NCBI GenBank assembly: GCA_944323935.1
Contig: CALUUJ010000009.1
Span: forward strand, 22,724-86,723
DNA length: 64,000 nt
Origin: Candidatus Gastranaerophilales bacterium
GTDB lineage: Bacteria > Cyanobacteriota > Vampirovibrionia > Gastranaerophilales > Gastranaerophilaceae
Direction of reading: 5' to 3'
Shown: positions 8,423-17,164 of the stretch, piece by piece
Layout: every line of letters begins with the position of its first letter
Numbering within the stretch: the first letter of the stretch is position 1
Notes under the pieces: generated by a model
The model's input: only the letters and a program-made list of their open reading frames with translations
What the model was told of the DNA's origin: nothing
Databases searched by the model: none
Made by a program: the position numbers and the translations under genes

Positions 8423-10540
8423 TTATATAATTTTTTCAAAGAAAACAATTCCGTATGAAGGCAGTGAAATATATGAGAAATGTTCTTTAATGCTATCTTC
8501 ATTTAAGTATTTGTTTTCACCAAAATATTCAAGCCTATCTGAATTAAATATTTCTTTCCACTTTCCTTTGGGGAACATTATTCCGTAATTCTTATAATAT
8601 GCAGTTGATTTAAAATTAGAAATTGAAAAAACTTCATTATATATTTTTTTACAATGAACAGCATGAGTATCTGACTGTTCAAAAACAAATGTTTTTTCAA
8701 TATGACCTGATGAAAGAGCAATATTATGCTCGCATAATAAATTTAAGTCTCGAACATATTCTTCAACACATTTATTAATGTAAGAATATTTATCAGAAAC
8801 TTTAACTGCTGAGAGCTTAGAATCAAGAAAAGCAGGCAGTCCCGGTTCATATCCTTTTTCTTTTAGATAGGTCTCAGGTCCTATTGAGAATTTTCTGAAG
8901 AATTTAAAATAAGATAAATTTGCTGATTCATCACCTTGAAATATCATCTTTGGTCCAGGAATTGAATATACTTTACCTATCGCAAGCATGTGCATTTGTA
9001 TCGCTTTAAAATATGCATCTTGTACTTTTTCAACAGGTATATCAACTGCTATTTTATTTTTATTATAAAAATTAATCCGCTCCTCATCAGACATATTTTC
9101 TAATTGTCCGGTAACAAAAGATACAAGTATTTGATGTGAAGCATGCGCCATTAACTTACACTTTTCATTTTCGCTGCAATCAGCCATTTTGTTACATAAG
9201 TTCAATTCATTAACAACAACTTTGGAAATTAAGCGAGTACCATCAATATTCCCTATTTCATCGTGGCTCATTGGATATTTAACTCTTGTTTGAGCAGCTC
9301 TTAATGAGTAATCAAAAGAAGATAGATTTTTTATCCTGCAATCCCAAGAGCCTAATATCATCGAGGCAATTTCTTTATGAAAAGGGAAATCCCATTCAGA
9401 ATCAAATCCCAAAGCTGAAAGTGAAACATTATTACTTCTTATTTTTTCTATATATGCTTCATGGTGCAATTCATTTTCTTCTTTTTCTAAATACGGAAAT
9501 GGCTGAATAACTCTTGCATCATTATCTCTACCGTCTTCTGCAATTAAGAAGGCATCCGGTGCGTGAAAATTAATTTCTGCAACCATTTGTTTCATTGTAT
9601 AATCACTGCACATAAATTTTGTCATATCAACACGCAAACCATCACAGTGATAATTTATTATCCAATTTAATGCAGCTCCAATTATAAAATCTCTTACTTG
9701 AACACAATTTTCATCTTTTTCAAAATTAAACTTATAACCAAAACAATTTTCTCCATCTGTATATGGTCCTGTTTTTTGCAATTCTGCGATATCCGGTCCT
9801 AAATGATTTGGAACTATATCCATAATCACGTTAAGACCGCATTTATGCGCATGATTAATAAGCTCTTTTAAATCATCCGGTGTTCCATATGTATGATTCG
9901 GTGCATATTTATCAACACCATCATATCCCCAGTTAAAAGAATATGTATTTTCTACCGGCATGATTTCAATTGTATTAAAATGCAATTCTTCAGAAAGTCT
10001 TTCAATTTTTTCTTTTGCAGAAAGAAAAGTTCCTTCGTCAGTAAAGGTACCAATATGTAACTCATATATTCTTAAAGCACTTACCGGTGTTAAGCCGTTC
10101 ATTTGGTTCGATAAACGGCTTATTCTCTTTTCATTTTCGCAGCACATCCATTCTTTATCAGTCCAATTAAATAAAGAATGATCATATATTCTAGACCACT
10201 TAAAATATGAATCCTGCCACATTGAACAAGGATCTTTTACTTGGAAAGTTTCATCTTTATAATCAATTATAAAGCGATATCTGTCTCCGTTTTTAACTGT
10301 TCCAAATGGGAGTTCCAGACTCCATATTCCGCCTCCTGCATAATTCATCTCATATTTTAAAATAGATTTATTTGAAGGTTTTACTTCAAGCTCTACTTTC
10401 TTCACATCCGAAAATGTATACAATCTGAAAAATGAATTTCCGCTTTCCAGGAAATACGCTCCAAAATGGTTATTCCAAGTATCAAAAACACAAGGGGTTT
10501 TTACTCTATTTATATTTTTTATTCTAGTTGTATTAAGCAT
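8423..10540 (-). CDS. GH13 alpha-glucan enzyme (branching enzyme / maltooligosyltrehalose hydrolase-like)
   Basis: 705 aa cytoplasmic GH13 protein. The N-terminal E-set/CBM48-like beta domain covers about 20-130. The (beta/alpha)8 barrel shows region I DIVPNH (241-246), nucleophile D305 in GLRVDMTKF, acid E335 in FLIAED and transition-state D427 in MSHDE. YELHIGTFTDEGTF and NWGYDGVDKYAP are close to the maltooligosyltrehalose trehalohydrolase pattern, while SHDE is as in GlgB branching enzymes. No treY, glgA or glgC is present here, so a call between TreZ and GlgB is not justified; glycogen or trehalose metabolism is the likely setting. It is convergent with waaA and divergent from ribF. ATG 10540 has only a weak AAAGAGA ribosome site. 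Confidence 0.88.
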   Translation of the reverse strand: MLNTTRIKNINRVKTPCVFDTWNNHFGAYFLESGNSFFRLYTFSDVKKVELEVKPSNKSILKYEMNYAGGGIWSLELPFGTVKNGDRYRFIIDYKDETFQVKDPCSMWQDSYFKWSRIYDHSLFNWTDKEWMCCENEKRISRLSNQMNGLTPVSALRIYELHIGTFTDEGTFLSAKEKIERLSEELHFNTIEIMPVENTYSFNWGYDGVDKYAPNHTYGTPDDLKELINHAHKCGLNVIMDIVPNHLGPDIAELQKTGPYTDGENCFGYKFNFEKDENCVQVRDFIIGAALNWIINYHCDGLRVDMTKFMCSDYTMKQMVAEINFHAPDAFLIAEDGRDNDARVIQPFPYLEKEENELHHEAYIEKIRSNNVSLSALGFDSEWDFPFHKEIASMILGSWDCRIKNLSSFDYSLRAAQTRVKYPMSHDEIGNIDGTRLISKVVVNELNLCNKMADCSENEKCKLMAHASHQILVSFVTGQLENMSDEERINFYNKNKIAVDIPVEKVQDAYFKAIQMHMLAIGKVYSIPGPKMIFQGDESANLSYFKFFRKFSIGPETYLKEKGYEPGLPAFLDSKLSAVKVSDKYSYINKCVEEYVRDLNLLCEHNIALSSGHIEKTFVFEQSDTHAVHCKKIYNEVFSISNFKSTAYYKNYGIMFPKGKWKEIFNSDRLEYFGENKYLNEDSIKEHFSYISLPSYGIVFFEKII

Positions 10541-10586
10541 ATATATGTCTCTTTCTTTAAGTATTCAACATGATTTGATTTTTGTC

Positions 10587-10592
10587 TATAAT
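10587..10592 (+). promoter_or_regulatory. -10 element TATAAT placed 6 nt before the ribF ATG
   Basis: Perfect TATAAT followed by TACATT and then the ATG at 10599. No Shine-Dalgarno is present, consistent with a leaderless transcript. Confidence 0.5.
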
Positions 10593-10598
10593 TACATT

Positions 10599-11546
10599 AT
10601 GCGTATTTGGAATGAATTAACATATATTAATAAATCATCTATAGCACTTGGTTTTTTTGATGGATTACATCTTGGACACCGATTAGTCCTGAAAAATGCA
10701 ATAAATATTGCAAAAGAAAATAATGTCGAATCAACTGTAATAACATTTAAGACACATCCATTAAATAGTCTTACAGGTGAAAAGATAGATCAGATATTGT
10801 CATTAGATGAAAAAATAAACTTAATGGAAAAAATTGGTATAGATAATCTTGTACTATTAAATTTTGATGATGTTGCTTCAATAAGAGCAAATGATTATCT
10901 TGAAAATATATTAATAAAGTATTTTTCGCCAATAGCTATTACAACAGGATTTAACCACCATTTTGGATTTAATAAAGAAGGAAATAGTGAATTATTGAGA
11001 AACAACAAAGATAAATATAACTATAAGTATTTTGAAATTCCTCCTTTCGTTGTCAAAAATAATATAGTCAGCTGTTCTAATATAAGAGATTTATTGCATC
11101 TTGGTGATTTCCCAAATGCTAACGAATTACTTGGTTACAAATTTTTTATAGACGGTATTGTTATAAAAGGAGAACAATTTGCAAGAAAATTAGGTTATCC
11201 AAGCGCAAATATTGTTTACCCTGACGAAAAAATTAAAATTCCACATGGTGTATATTTTGTAGAAGTAACTATTTTAAACAAAAAATATAATGGCATATTA
11301 AACTATGGTTTTGCACCAACCGTAAATAATTCAACAATAGAAAAAACTGAAGTTCATATTCTGGATTTCAACCAAAATATATACAGTGAAAAAATAAGAA
11401 TAGAGTTCATAACAAAAATAAGAAATCAAATGAAATTTGATAATATAGAAAAACTAAAAGCTCAAATAAATAGAGATATCGCATTTGTTGAAATATATAA
11501 ATATTTTTTAAAAGGACATTTTGAATTTTCTCTAAGACATTTTTAG
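10599..11546 (+). CDS. ribF: Bifunctional riboflavin kinase / FAD synthetase
   Basis: 315 aa. Converts riboflavin to FMN and FMN to FAD. The N-terminal nucleotidyltransferase domain has GFFDGLHLGH near residues 19-28 and the CSNIRDLL motif. The C-terminal flavokinase domain (about 165-305) has GYPSANI, GVYFVEV, NYGFAPT and EVHILDFN, with a terminal helix. The open frame extends upstream to 10545, but the family N-terminus begins MRIWNEL at 10599. The extra 18 residues run through a perfect TATAAT, so 10599 is chosen. There is no Shine-Dalgarno; the -10 sits 6 nt before the ATG. No FMN riboswitch fold was found in the 58-nt upstream gap. ribH follows. Confidence 0.96.
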   Translation: MRIWNELTYINKSSIALGFFDGLHLGHRLVLKNAINIAKENNVESTVITFKTHPLNSLTGEKIDQILSLDEKINLMEKIGIDNLVLLNFDDVASIRANDYLENILIKYFSPIAITTGFNHHFGFNKEGNSELLRNNKDKYNYKYFEIPPFVVKNNIVSCSNIRDLLHLGDFPNANELLGYKFFIDGIVIKGEQFARKLGYPSANIVYPDEKIKIPHGVYFVEVTILNKKYNGILNYGFAPTVNNSTIEKTEVHILDFNQNIYSEKIRIEFITKIRNQMKFDNIEKLKAQINRDIAFVEIYKYFLKGHFEFSLRHF

Positions 11547-11635
11547 AAAAAACATGTAAATATTTATTTGTATAACTTTTATATTTTTTTTTAATATTGT
11601 AAAATCAAATGTATATAAAAGATTAAGGAGATTAT

Positions 11636-12100
11636 ATGCCAAATATTATAGAAGGAATGTTAACTGTAAATAATGAGAAGTTTTGTATTATTGTAGCAAG
11701 ATTTAATGAATTTATAAGTTCAAAATTATTATCTGGTGCAATTGATGAACTTATGCGCCACGGAGTAAAAGAAGAAAATATTGATATATTATGGGTACCA
11801 GGGGCTTTTGAAATTCCTTTAATTGCAAAAAAATCTGCTGAAACAGGTAAATATAATGCAATAATAACACTTGGTGCAGTAATAAAAGGTTCTACATCAC
11901 ATTATGATTATGTTTGTGCAGAAGTTTCTAAGGGCGTTGCTGCTGTGGGGCTGGGAACGGGTATACCTGTTATATTCGGAGTTTTAACCTGCGATAATAT
12001 AGAACAAGCAATTGAAAGAGCAGGTACAAAAGCAGGAAATAAAGGCGCTGATGCTGCAAAATCTGCAATAGAAATGTCAAATTTAATTTCGAAGATATAA
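11636..12100 (+). CDS. ribH: 6,7-dimethyl-8-ribityllumazine synthase
   Basis: 154 aa, the normal length. Condenses 5-amino-6-ribitylaminouracil with 3,4-dihydroxy-2-butanone 4-phosphate in the penultimate step of riboflavin synthesis, usually as an icosahedral or pentameric shell. [11 protein letters not shown] binds the ribityl substrate. [22 protein letters not shown] (with the catalytic histidine) and the [10 protein letters not shown] strand are all present. ATG 11636 has an AAGGAG ribosome site. The gene follows ribF by 89 nt and is separated by 4 nt from the radical-SAM gene, so the latter is probably cotranscribed. The other rib genes are not in the window. Confidence 0.97.
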   Translation: MPNIIEGMLTVNNEKFCIIVARFNEFISSKLLSGAIDELMRHGVKEENIDILWVPGAFEIPLIAKKSAETGKYNAIITLGAVIKGSTSHYDYVCAEVSKGVAAVGLGTGIPVIFGVLTCDNIEQAIERAGTKAGNKGADAAKSAIEMSNLISKI

Positions 12101-12104
12101 TTGA

Positions 12105-13181
12105 ATGTATAAATGCTGTAAAATATTAAAACATGGTTTGTGTTTTTTCGATAATATTCTGACCTCTTGCTGTTTTTCACCGGTTGATCAGATAGACGGA
12201 CAAGTTCCTCCTTTATTATATGACAATTATAAAGGTCAAATTCCTTCAAAAGAAGATTTATTTGAAAGAATAAATAAATACGTCACAGTATTTAAAAATG
12301 GCAATTGCCCAAAAGAATGTGAAGGTTGCTATCATATTGAAGAAAAAGAATGGGATGAAGATAAGTATATTGACTACATAACAATAACACACTTTAGTAT
12401 ATGTAATGCAGATTGCATATATTGTACTAATAACCATGAATTATACGAAAGAACAAATAATACATACAAAATTCTTCCTGTTCTGAAATCATTTAAAGAG
12501 CAAGGAATAATAAAACAAGGATGTGAGCTCCATATTGGCGGCGGAGAGTTCACAATATATCATGAATGCGATGAATTACTAGAACTATTTGCTATTAATA
12601 ATTATGCCAGAGTATTTGTACCAACGAATGCAATAAGGTATTCAGAAAAACTTTTTCAAGCAATGGATAAAGCAGCCACATATATTATTGTATCTCTAGA
12701 CTGTGGTTGCAAAAATACATTTTATAAAATAAAGCGTGTTAATGCTTTTGATAGAGTAATAAACAGTCTAAAGAAATATGCAGCTACAGAAAAATCTCGT
12801 AATGCAATAAGATTAAAGTACATTATTATTCCCACATATAATGACAATATATCTGAATTTAAAAAATTTCTAAAAATAGCAAAAAATCTTGGAGTCAGAA
12901 ATCTAATTATAGATATTGATGCACGATATTCTCGAGTCACAAATTATAAAATTGATAATTATTTTATAAATCTTGCACAGGAAATGAATAAAATAGCTGT
13001 TAAACAAAATTTTATAACAGAATTCTATTCTTTCTATTTTCAAAATACGAACGATAAACAAATACAAAAGGATAATCCTTTTGTAAAATTAAAAAAGAAA
13101 ATTCATTTCAAATATTTTGATAAAGATATCAAAGAACTCTATAAACACCATAGATATGGAGCAAAAAGATTTAAATATTAG
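12105..13181 (+). CDS. Radical SAM protein with Cys-rich N-terminus
   Basis: 358 aa. The radical-SAM 4Fe-4S motif is CxxxCxxC in the segment SICNADCIYC (about residues 98-107). The SAM-binding beta/alpha barrel follows, including HIGGGEFTIY, which corresponds to the GGEP-type SAM contact. Ahead of it lie eight cysteines in two groups: YKCC to TSCCF within the first 30 residues and CPKECEGC near 65-72. These may carry an auxiliary cluster or fold against the core; no C-terminal SPASM cysteine set is seen. It starts 4 nt after ribH and has no ribosome site of its own, so coupling to ribH is likely. Substrate unknown; a flavin link is suggested only by position. Confidence 0.85.
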   Translation: MYKCCKILKHGLCFFDNILTSCCFSPVDQIDGQVPPLLYDNYKGQIPSKEDLFERINKYVTVFKNGNCPKECEGCYHIEEKEWDEDKYIDYITITHFSICNADCIYCTNNHELYERTNNTYKILPVLKSFKEQGIIKQGCELHIGGGEFTIYHECDELLELFAINNYARVFVPTNAIRYSEKLFQAMDKAATYIIVSLDCGCKNTFYKIKRVNAFDRVINSLKKYAATEKSRNAIRLKYIIIPTYNDNISEFKKFLKIAKNLGVRNLIIDIDARYSRVTNYKIDNYFINLAQEMNKIAVKQNFITEFYSFYFQNTNDKQIQKDNPFVKLKKKIHFKYFDKDIKELYKHHRYGAKRFKY

Positions 13182-13183
13182 AA

Positions 13184-13387
13184 TTACTCACTTTCTGCAA
13201 CAACAGTTACAATTTGATTTCCGTAACTATCAATATGACCATCTGTTTTTTCAATTATGTATCTTAAACCTTCTTTTCCTTTAATTGCATTTTGAGCTAC
13301 TTCCAGAGCTTTCTCAAAACTTGTATATTCGCCAATTTGTTTTCTTGAAAATTCAGAATAATCTCTTTCTGTAATTACGTGAAACAT
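13184..13387 (-). CDS. Small hypothetical protein (67 aa)
   Basis: The frame can be opened at a TTG further up (13402), but the ATG at 13387 has a strong GAAGGAG ribosome site at good spacing and is chosen. The product, MFHVITERDYSEFSRK to VVAESE, is soluble, mixed alpha/beta and contains no cysteine or signal peptide. No family recognised. It lies immediately downstream of tRNA-Gln on the same strand and may be read from the tRNA transcript. It is convergent with the radical-SAM gene, with only 2 nt between stops. Confidence 0.7.
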   Translation of the reverse strand: MFHVITERDYSEFSRKQIGEYTSFEKALEVAQNAIKGKEGLRYIIEKTDGHIDSYGNQIVTVVAESE

Positions 13388-13410
13388 AACATACTCCTTC
13401 AAAATAAAAA

Positions 13411-13481
13411 CTCCCGTTCAAGGATTCGAACCTCAATAGCAAAATCCAGAGTTTTGCGTCCTACCATTAGACGAAACGGGA
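13411..13481 (-). tRNA. trnQ: tRNA-Gln (anticodon CUG)
   Basis: Cloverleaf on the minus strand. The acceptor stem TCCCGTT pairs with AACGGGA over 7 perfect base pairs. The D-arm contains TAATGGTA. The anticodon stem CAAAA/TTTTG encloses loop CTCTGGA, giving anticodon CTG. The T-loop is TTCGAAT with a stem including two G-T type pairs. The discriminator base is G and CCA is not encoded. It is followed by a T-rich stretch and the 67-aa gene. Confidence 0.95.
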
Positions 13482-13521
13482 TTACATTTATATTTTAATA
13501 CAAATATATTTTTTTGTTTAA

Positions 13522-16272
13522 TTATTTAATCTTTTTCAATGAAGATATAAAATTATTATGCTCTACATCACCATCTACTTTAGTAAGAAAAATCTGGCAA
13601 TCTTTTTCATCTGCATCAATAGGTGGCAATTGTGATAATTCAGCAGCATAATAATTTGCATCATTTCTGCTATTTAATGGTATTCGGTTTGCTAAGCTGT
13701 TTAATGAAATATTTCTTAAAAATCCTGCAAATCCTTTATTTTTATTTGTAAATTTGGTGTATATACGCAATATTGCATCACTATTTTCCAAATTGTATGA
13801 GCCTACGATATATGCACTCAATTGCGGAGATTGCGATTTTATTCTCATTAATTCTACTTTATTATTTTTTAATTTTAAATCTCCGGTAATTTTATCAAAA
13901 TTACCCTCAGGAATATTAACCAAATCTGAAAATATTGAAGGACTTATCATAGCCAATGGATTTCTAAATAAAGCTGCAAATTTTAATACATATTCTATCA
14001 AACCGATTTTTTGAATTGTACCATCCTTTACAACGAATTTTATTGCTCCATTTAGTTTTAAAGAATCATCTGTATTTAAATCAATTAAACCACTAGCTTT
14101 ACCTGATATTTCTCGCTTTAAATTTAGTATAGCAGTTGACATCAAATCAGAATTAACATCTTTAATACCAAGCTTTATATTATATTTTTGATTTTTTAAA
14201 TCACAATTAATATCAGCAGATGAGTGCCCTTCTGCTATTTCAAATCTATTTGATTTTAGTTTAAATACACTTTCTTTATCCAATGACATTTTTGCTTTTA
14301 CATCAGAAAAATTAATTTCTTTATAAGAACCTTTTATTATATGTACCAGAGATTCTTCAACTATCAAGTTTTTTACATCAAAAGTCATTGCAACATTGTC
14401 ATCATTTTCTTCATCGACAACTTCTTCCGTAAGAGAAGGCGTTTGAACAGGCTGAGAAAATGCCTTCATTACTCTTGCAATATCTAAATTATCAATAGTT
14501 AAATCAGTATGTTTAATAATTATTGGATATTTAATTGCATTTACAATTTCACCATTAAATATATATGAACTTCTTCTAAATCTACCATCTGCATTTATTT
14601 TTATTAAATTTTTGTCAGTGCTAATTTTTCCATTTTTAAGAACTAATCGCTGCGATGGAATTCTGATTGACTCTGCGGTTAAATCTGAGGTTATAACAGG
14701 ATAATCACCTTTATCAATATAATGCATATTACCTGAAAAATTGCCACCTTTGAATAGTCTTTGACCTATTAAAACATTCAAGAATTCACTCGGTAACGGA
14801 TTTGGAATATCAAAACCTAAATCTAATATCTTACCATCAGAAATCCTTATATTTCCGTTTAAAGTCAAAATTGGCTTTATTCCTTTTGACTCCCTATTGA
14901 TTTCTTTTGCTATATAGTAATTAATTGTTTCTATATTTACAATATCACCTTTCACATGTACATCAGCTTTTAGTGCCCTATCATAATTAACAGGACTTAA
15001 AGAAGCACCATCGATTAAAATATCATTGCCTTTTGAAATTTTCCCCATCAATGTTACATCTGTATTTGCACCAAGAGAATGAATTAATATTTTTGCTTTA
15101 TCTTTACCGACTAACGTTAAAGGTATCATTGCTGTTTCAGATAAATACTTTCCTACAAAATCATTTGTTAAAAGTGCAGACATATCAATGTTCGTATCAA
15201 CCGTTTTCATATAATCAGCGACAGTACCTTTAAAACTAAATTCATTTAATGGATTATTATCATAAAAACCTTTGAAATCTTTTAATATAAGATTATTTTT
15301 AGTGATTTGAATATTTCCTTGAGAAAGAGTAAACGGCATATTTGCAAGTGCTGTTAACTTTGAAGAAAGTTTATTTAACTTTATATTACCGTTTAAATCA
15401 TTTTTTGTAAGAGTTACACTGAAATCAAAATCACCATTAATTCTTTTTAAAAAGACTAATACGTCATCAATATTATTTTCAACAACATTGGTTTTTAAAA
15501 GTTTTATTACATCCGGAATAAAGAATCTTTTTGCATATATAGTTAGCCTATAACCTTTTTCTCTGGAAGCTTCAGCATTAAAAAACATTTTTGAATGATT
15601 TATTGTTAAAGGACAATCACTGACATATATATGTTTATTCTTTATTACAATTTTATCTTCATCTTTGAAAGAAAAAGTTACAGTTCTGTTATTTTTTATA
15701 ATCTCTCCGTCAAAGTTAATATGGACAAATCTTTCAATTTTCTGAGTATTATCAACGTTTAAATTTGTTGCTTTTAATCTGACTTTTGTACCATTATCCA
15801 AAAGATATGAAACATAACATTCATTTAAGAAAAGAATTGAATCGTATAAATCAAAATAGAAATCAGATTTTTGAGATGATGAATTTGAATTTTCAATTTT
15901 AAAAGCACGAAGTAAATTATCAACATCTATAAAGAACTTATCAGCTCCAAATCTATTTACTTTAATCTTTTTTTTGAAAATCTCATCTAAAGATATTGAT
16001 ACATCAAAATCGCTAACAGCAAAAAGCTTTTCATTTTTTTTAGAGACAAATATCTTGTCAGTTTTAAATTCTATTATTGGATTCAACCCTGTTTTTAATG
16101 CAGGAGTTTTAATAATGATGTCAACATCTGCATATTTTTTTGCTGTTTTTTCAACCAATGATATTACATAATTATTTGATACCGCAAAGGGTAAAACTTT
16201 TATATATGCAAATAATATTGCAATTAACAAAATAACAACAGATATAAATAATTTTAAAAAGAATCTTTTCAT
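13522..16272 (-). CDS. AsmA/TamB-like envelope protein (916 aa)
   Basis: The N-terminal signal-anchor helix (about 5-28) is followed by a long region of alternating short beta-strands, typical of AsmA/YhdP/TamB repeating-beta-groove proteins that bridge the periplasm and are implicated in lipid transport to the outer membrane. The C-terminal third has the AsmA-like pattern (LNLKREISGKASGLIDL, then FVVKDGTIQKIGLIEYVLKF and LKLKNNKVELMRIKSQSP). A second protein of the same type is encoded at 17157-19793, with the WG-repeat gene between them. ATG 16272 has no Shine-Dalgarno; a TATCAT hexamer lies 6 nt upstream and overlaps the divergent promoter of the WG-repeat gene. The assignment rests on fold-like pattern and layout. 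Confidence 0.8.
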   Translation of the reverse strand: MKRFFLKLFISVVILLIAILFAYIKVLPFAVSNNYVISLVEKTAKKYADVDIIIKTPALKTGLNPIIEFKTDKIFVSKKNEKLFAVSDFDVSISLDEIFKKKIKVNRFGADKFFIDVDNLLRAFKIENSNSSSQKSDFYFDLYDSILFLNECYVSYLLDNGTKVRLKATNLNVDNTQKIERFVHINFDGEIIKNNRTVTFSFKDEDKIVIKNKHIYVSDCPLTINHSKMFFNAEASREKGYRLTIYAKRFFIPDVIKLLKTNVVENNIDDVLVFLKRINGDFDFSVTLTKNDLNGNIKLNKLSSKLTALANMPFTLSQGNIQITKNNLILKDFKGFYDNNPLNEFSFKGTVADYMKTVDTNIDMSALLTNDFVGKYLSETAMIPLTLVGKDKAKILIHSLGANTDVTLMGKISKGNDILIDGASLSPVNYDRALKADVHVKGDIVNIETINYYIAKEINRESKGIKPILTLNGNIRISDGKILDLGFDIPNPLPSEFLNVLIGQRLFKGGNFSGNMHYIDKGDYPVITSDLTAESIRIPSQRLVLKNGKISTDKNLIKINADGRFRRSSYIFNGEIVNAIKYPIIIKHTDLTIDNLDIARVMKAFSQPVQTPSLTEEVVDEENDDNVAMTFDVKNLIVEESLVHIIKGSYKEINFSDVKAKMSLDKESVFKLKSNRFEIAEGHSSADINCDLKNQKYNIKLGIKDVNSDLMSTAILNLKREISGKASGLIDLNTDDSLKLNGAIKFVVKDGTIQKIGLIEYVLKFAALFRNPLAMISPSIFSDLVNIPEGNFDKITGDLKLKNNKVELMRIKSQSPQLSAYIVGSYNLENSDAILRIYTKFTNKNKGFAGFLRNISLNSLANRIPLNSRNDANYYAAELSQLPPIDADEKDCQIFLTKVDGDVEHNNFISSLKKIK

Positions 16273-16294
16273 ATCATCATGATATAATAAAATT
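16273..16294. promoter_or_regulatory. Overlapping divergent promoters for two leaderless genes
   Basis: Only 22 bp separate the two opposing ATGs. On the plus strand TGATATAAT (16280-16288, extended -10) ends 6 nt before ATG 16295. On the minus strand TATCAT (16284-16279) ends 6 nt before ATG 16272. The -10s overlap within the palindrome ATATCAT-C-ATGATAT (16271-16285). No Shine-Dalgarno fits on either side. Confidence 0.55.
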
Positions 16295-17164
16295 ATGAAA
16301 AAGTTATTATTATTTACAGTTTTAATATTTTTTATTTCGCAAAATTTATCACTGGCTAATATAGAAATATATAATGAAGACGGTAAGTTTGGAATAAAAG
16401 ATCAGTCTCAAAATATTGTTGTTAAACCAAAATATAATAAAATTATAAGACTTGGTGAAAATGGATATATAGTTCAGAAAAAAAGCAAATTTGGAATAAT
16501 AAATTCTAAAGGTGAGATTTTAGTACCGATAAAATATAGGCATGTTGAGAGAGTTTTGGGAAAATATGCAAAACTTGGGAACTATGGTGATTTTGGATTG
16601 TATGATGAAACAGGTTTTGCAGTTATTCCCCCTGTTTATGATTCTATAGATTTGCTTTTTGGCGGAATGCTTTTAACTTATGATAATTTTAAGTATGGTG
16701 TATCTGATTTTGAAGGCAGAGTAATACTCGAAAATATATTTGACGATATTTATATGCCAAAACCCAATATTATGAGACTACAATATGAGGGTAATTGGTA
16801 TGAGATAGAACAAGTCACATCAGATACTCTTACTCTGCCTGAAGATGTAAAGACAGTCAAAGACAATCCTGATTTTAAAGTAAGTAATATTGTTGTAAAT
16901 ACAGGCATAGTATCAGGGTATTCAGTAGTTACATTTACAGATTATTTAATAAAAGTATTCTCATCAATATCACCAGCACATGAAGATACAATAGATCAAT
17001 TAATGCTATCTCAAGGCGCAGAAACAGTTTCAATATTTATAAAATTTTCTTGGCTTCCAAAGTATCCATTTTATTATGCAAGAAATTATTACAGATATAT
17101 AAGGAATCCTAATAATGGACCTTTATTTGATGTAAAGAAAAAGCTTAAATCAAAAATCAAATAA
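16295..17164 (+). CDS. Exported WG-repeat protein
   Basis: 289 aa with a clear signal peptide (residues 1-21, ending SLA-N). It is followed by about four WG-type repeats of the form KFGIxxxxGxxVxPxYxxI: GKFGIKD with PKYNKI; SKFGIINSKGEILVP; GDFGLYDETGFAVIP; KYGVSDFEGRVIL. WG repeats form small beta units and are common in surface or periplasmic proteins of unknown role. The C-terminal 110 residues are different, tyrosine-rich and basic. The gene lies between two AsmA-like genes, divergent from one and convergent with the other (8-nt stop overlap), suggesting an envelope function. The start lies 6 nt after a perfect extended -10 with no ribosome site. Confidence 0.82.
   Translation: MKKLLLFTVLIFFISQNLSLANIEIYNEDGKFGIKDQSQNIVVKPKYNKIIRLGENGYIVQKKSKFGIINSKGEILVPIKYRHVERVLGKYAKLGNYGDFGLYDETGFAVIPPVYDSIDLLFGGMLLTYDNFKYGVSDFEGRVILENIFDDIYMPKPNIMRLQYEGNWYEIEQVTSDTLTLPEDVKTVKDNPDFKVSNIVVNTGIVSGYSVVTFTDYLIKVFSSISPAHEDTIDQLMLSQGAETVSIFIKFSWLPKYPFYYARNYYRYIRNPNNGPLFDVKKKLKSKIK

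Noticed and set aside
10545..10598. Upstream start for ribF
   Set aside because: The added residues cross a perfect TATAAT and are not part of the RibF family N-terminus.
10541..11635. FMN riboswitch upstream of ribF or ribH
   Set aside because: The 58-nt and 89-nt gaps contain no conserved RFN element segments and are too short for the full fold.
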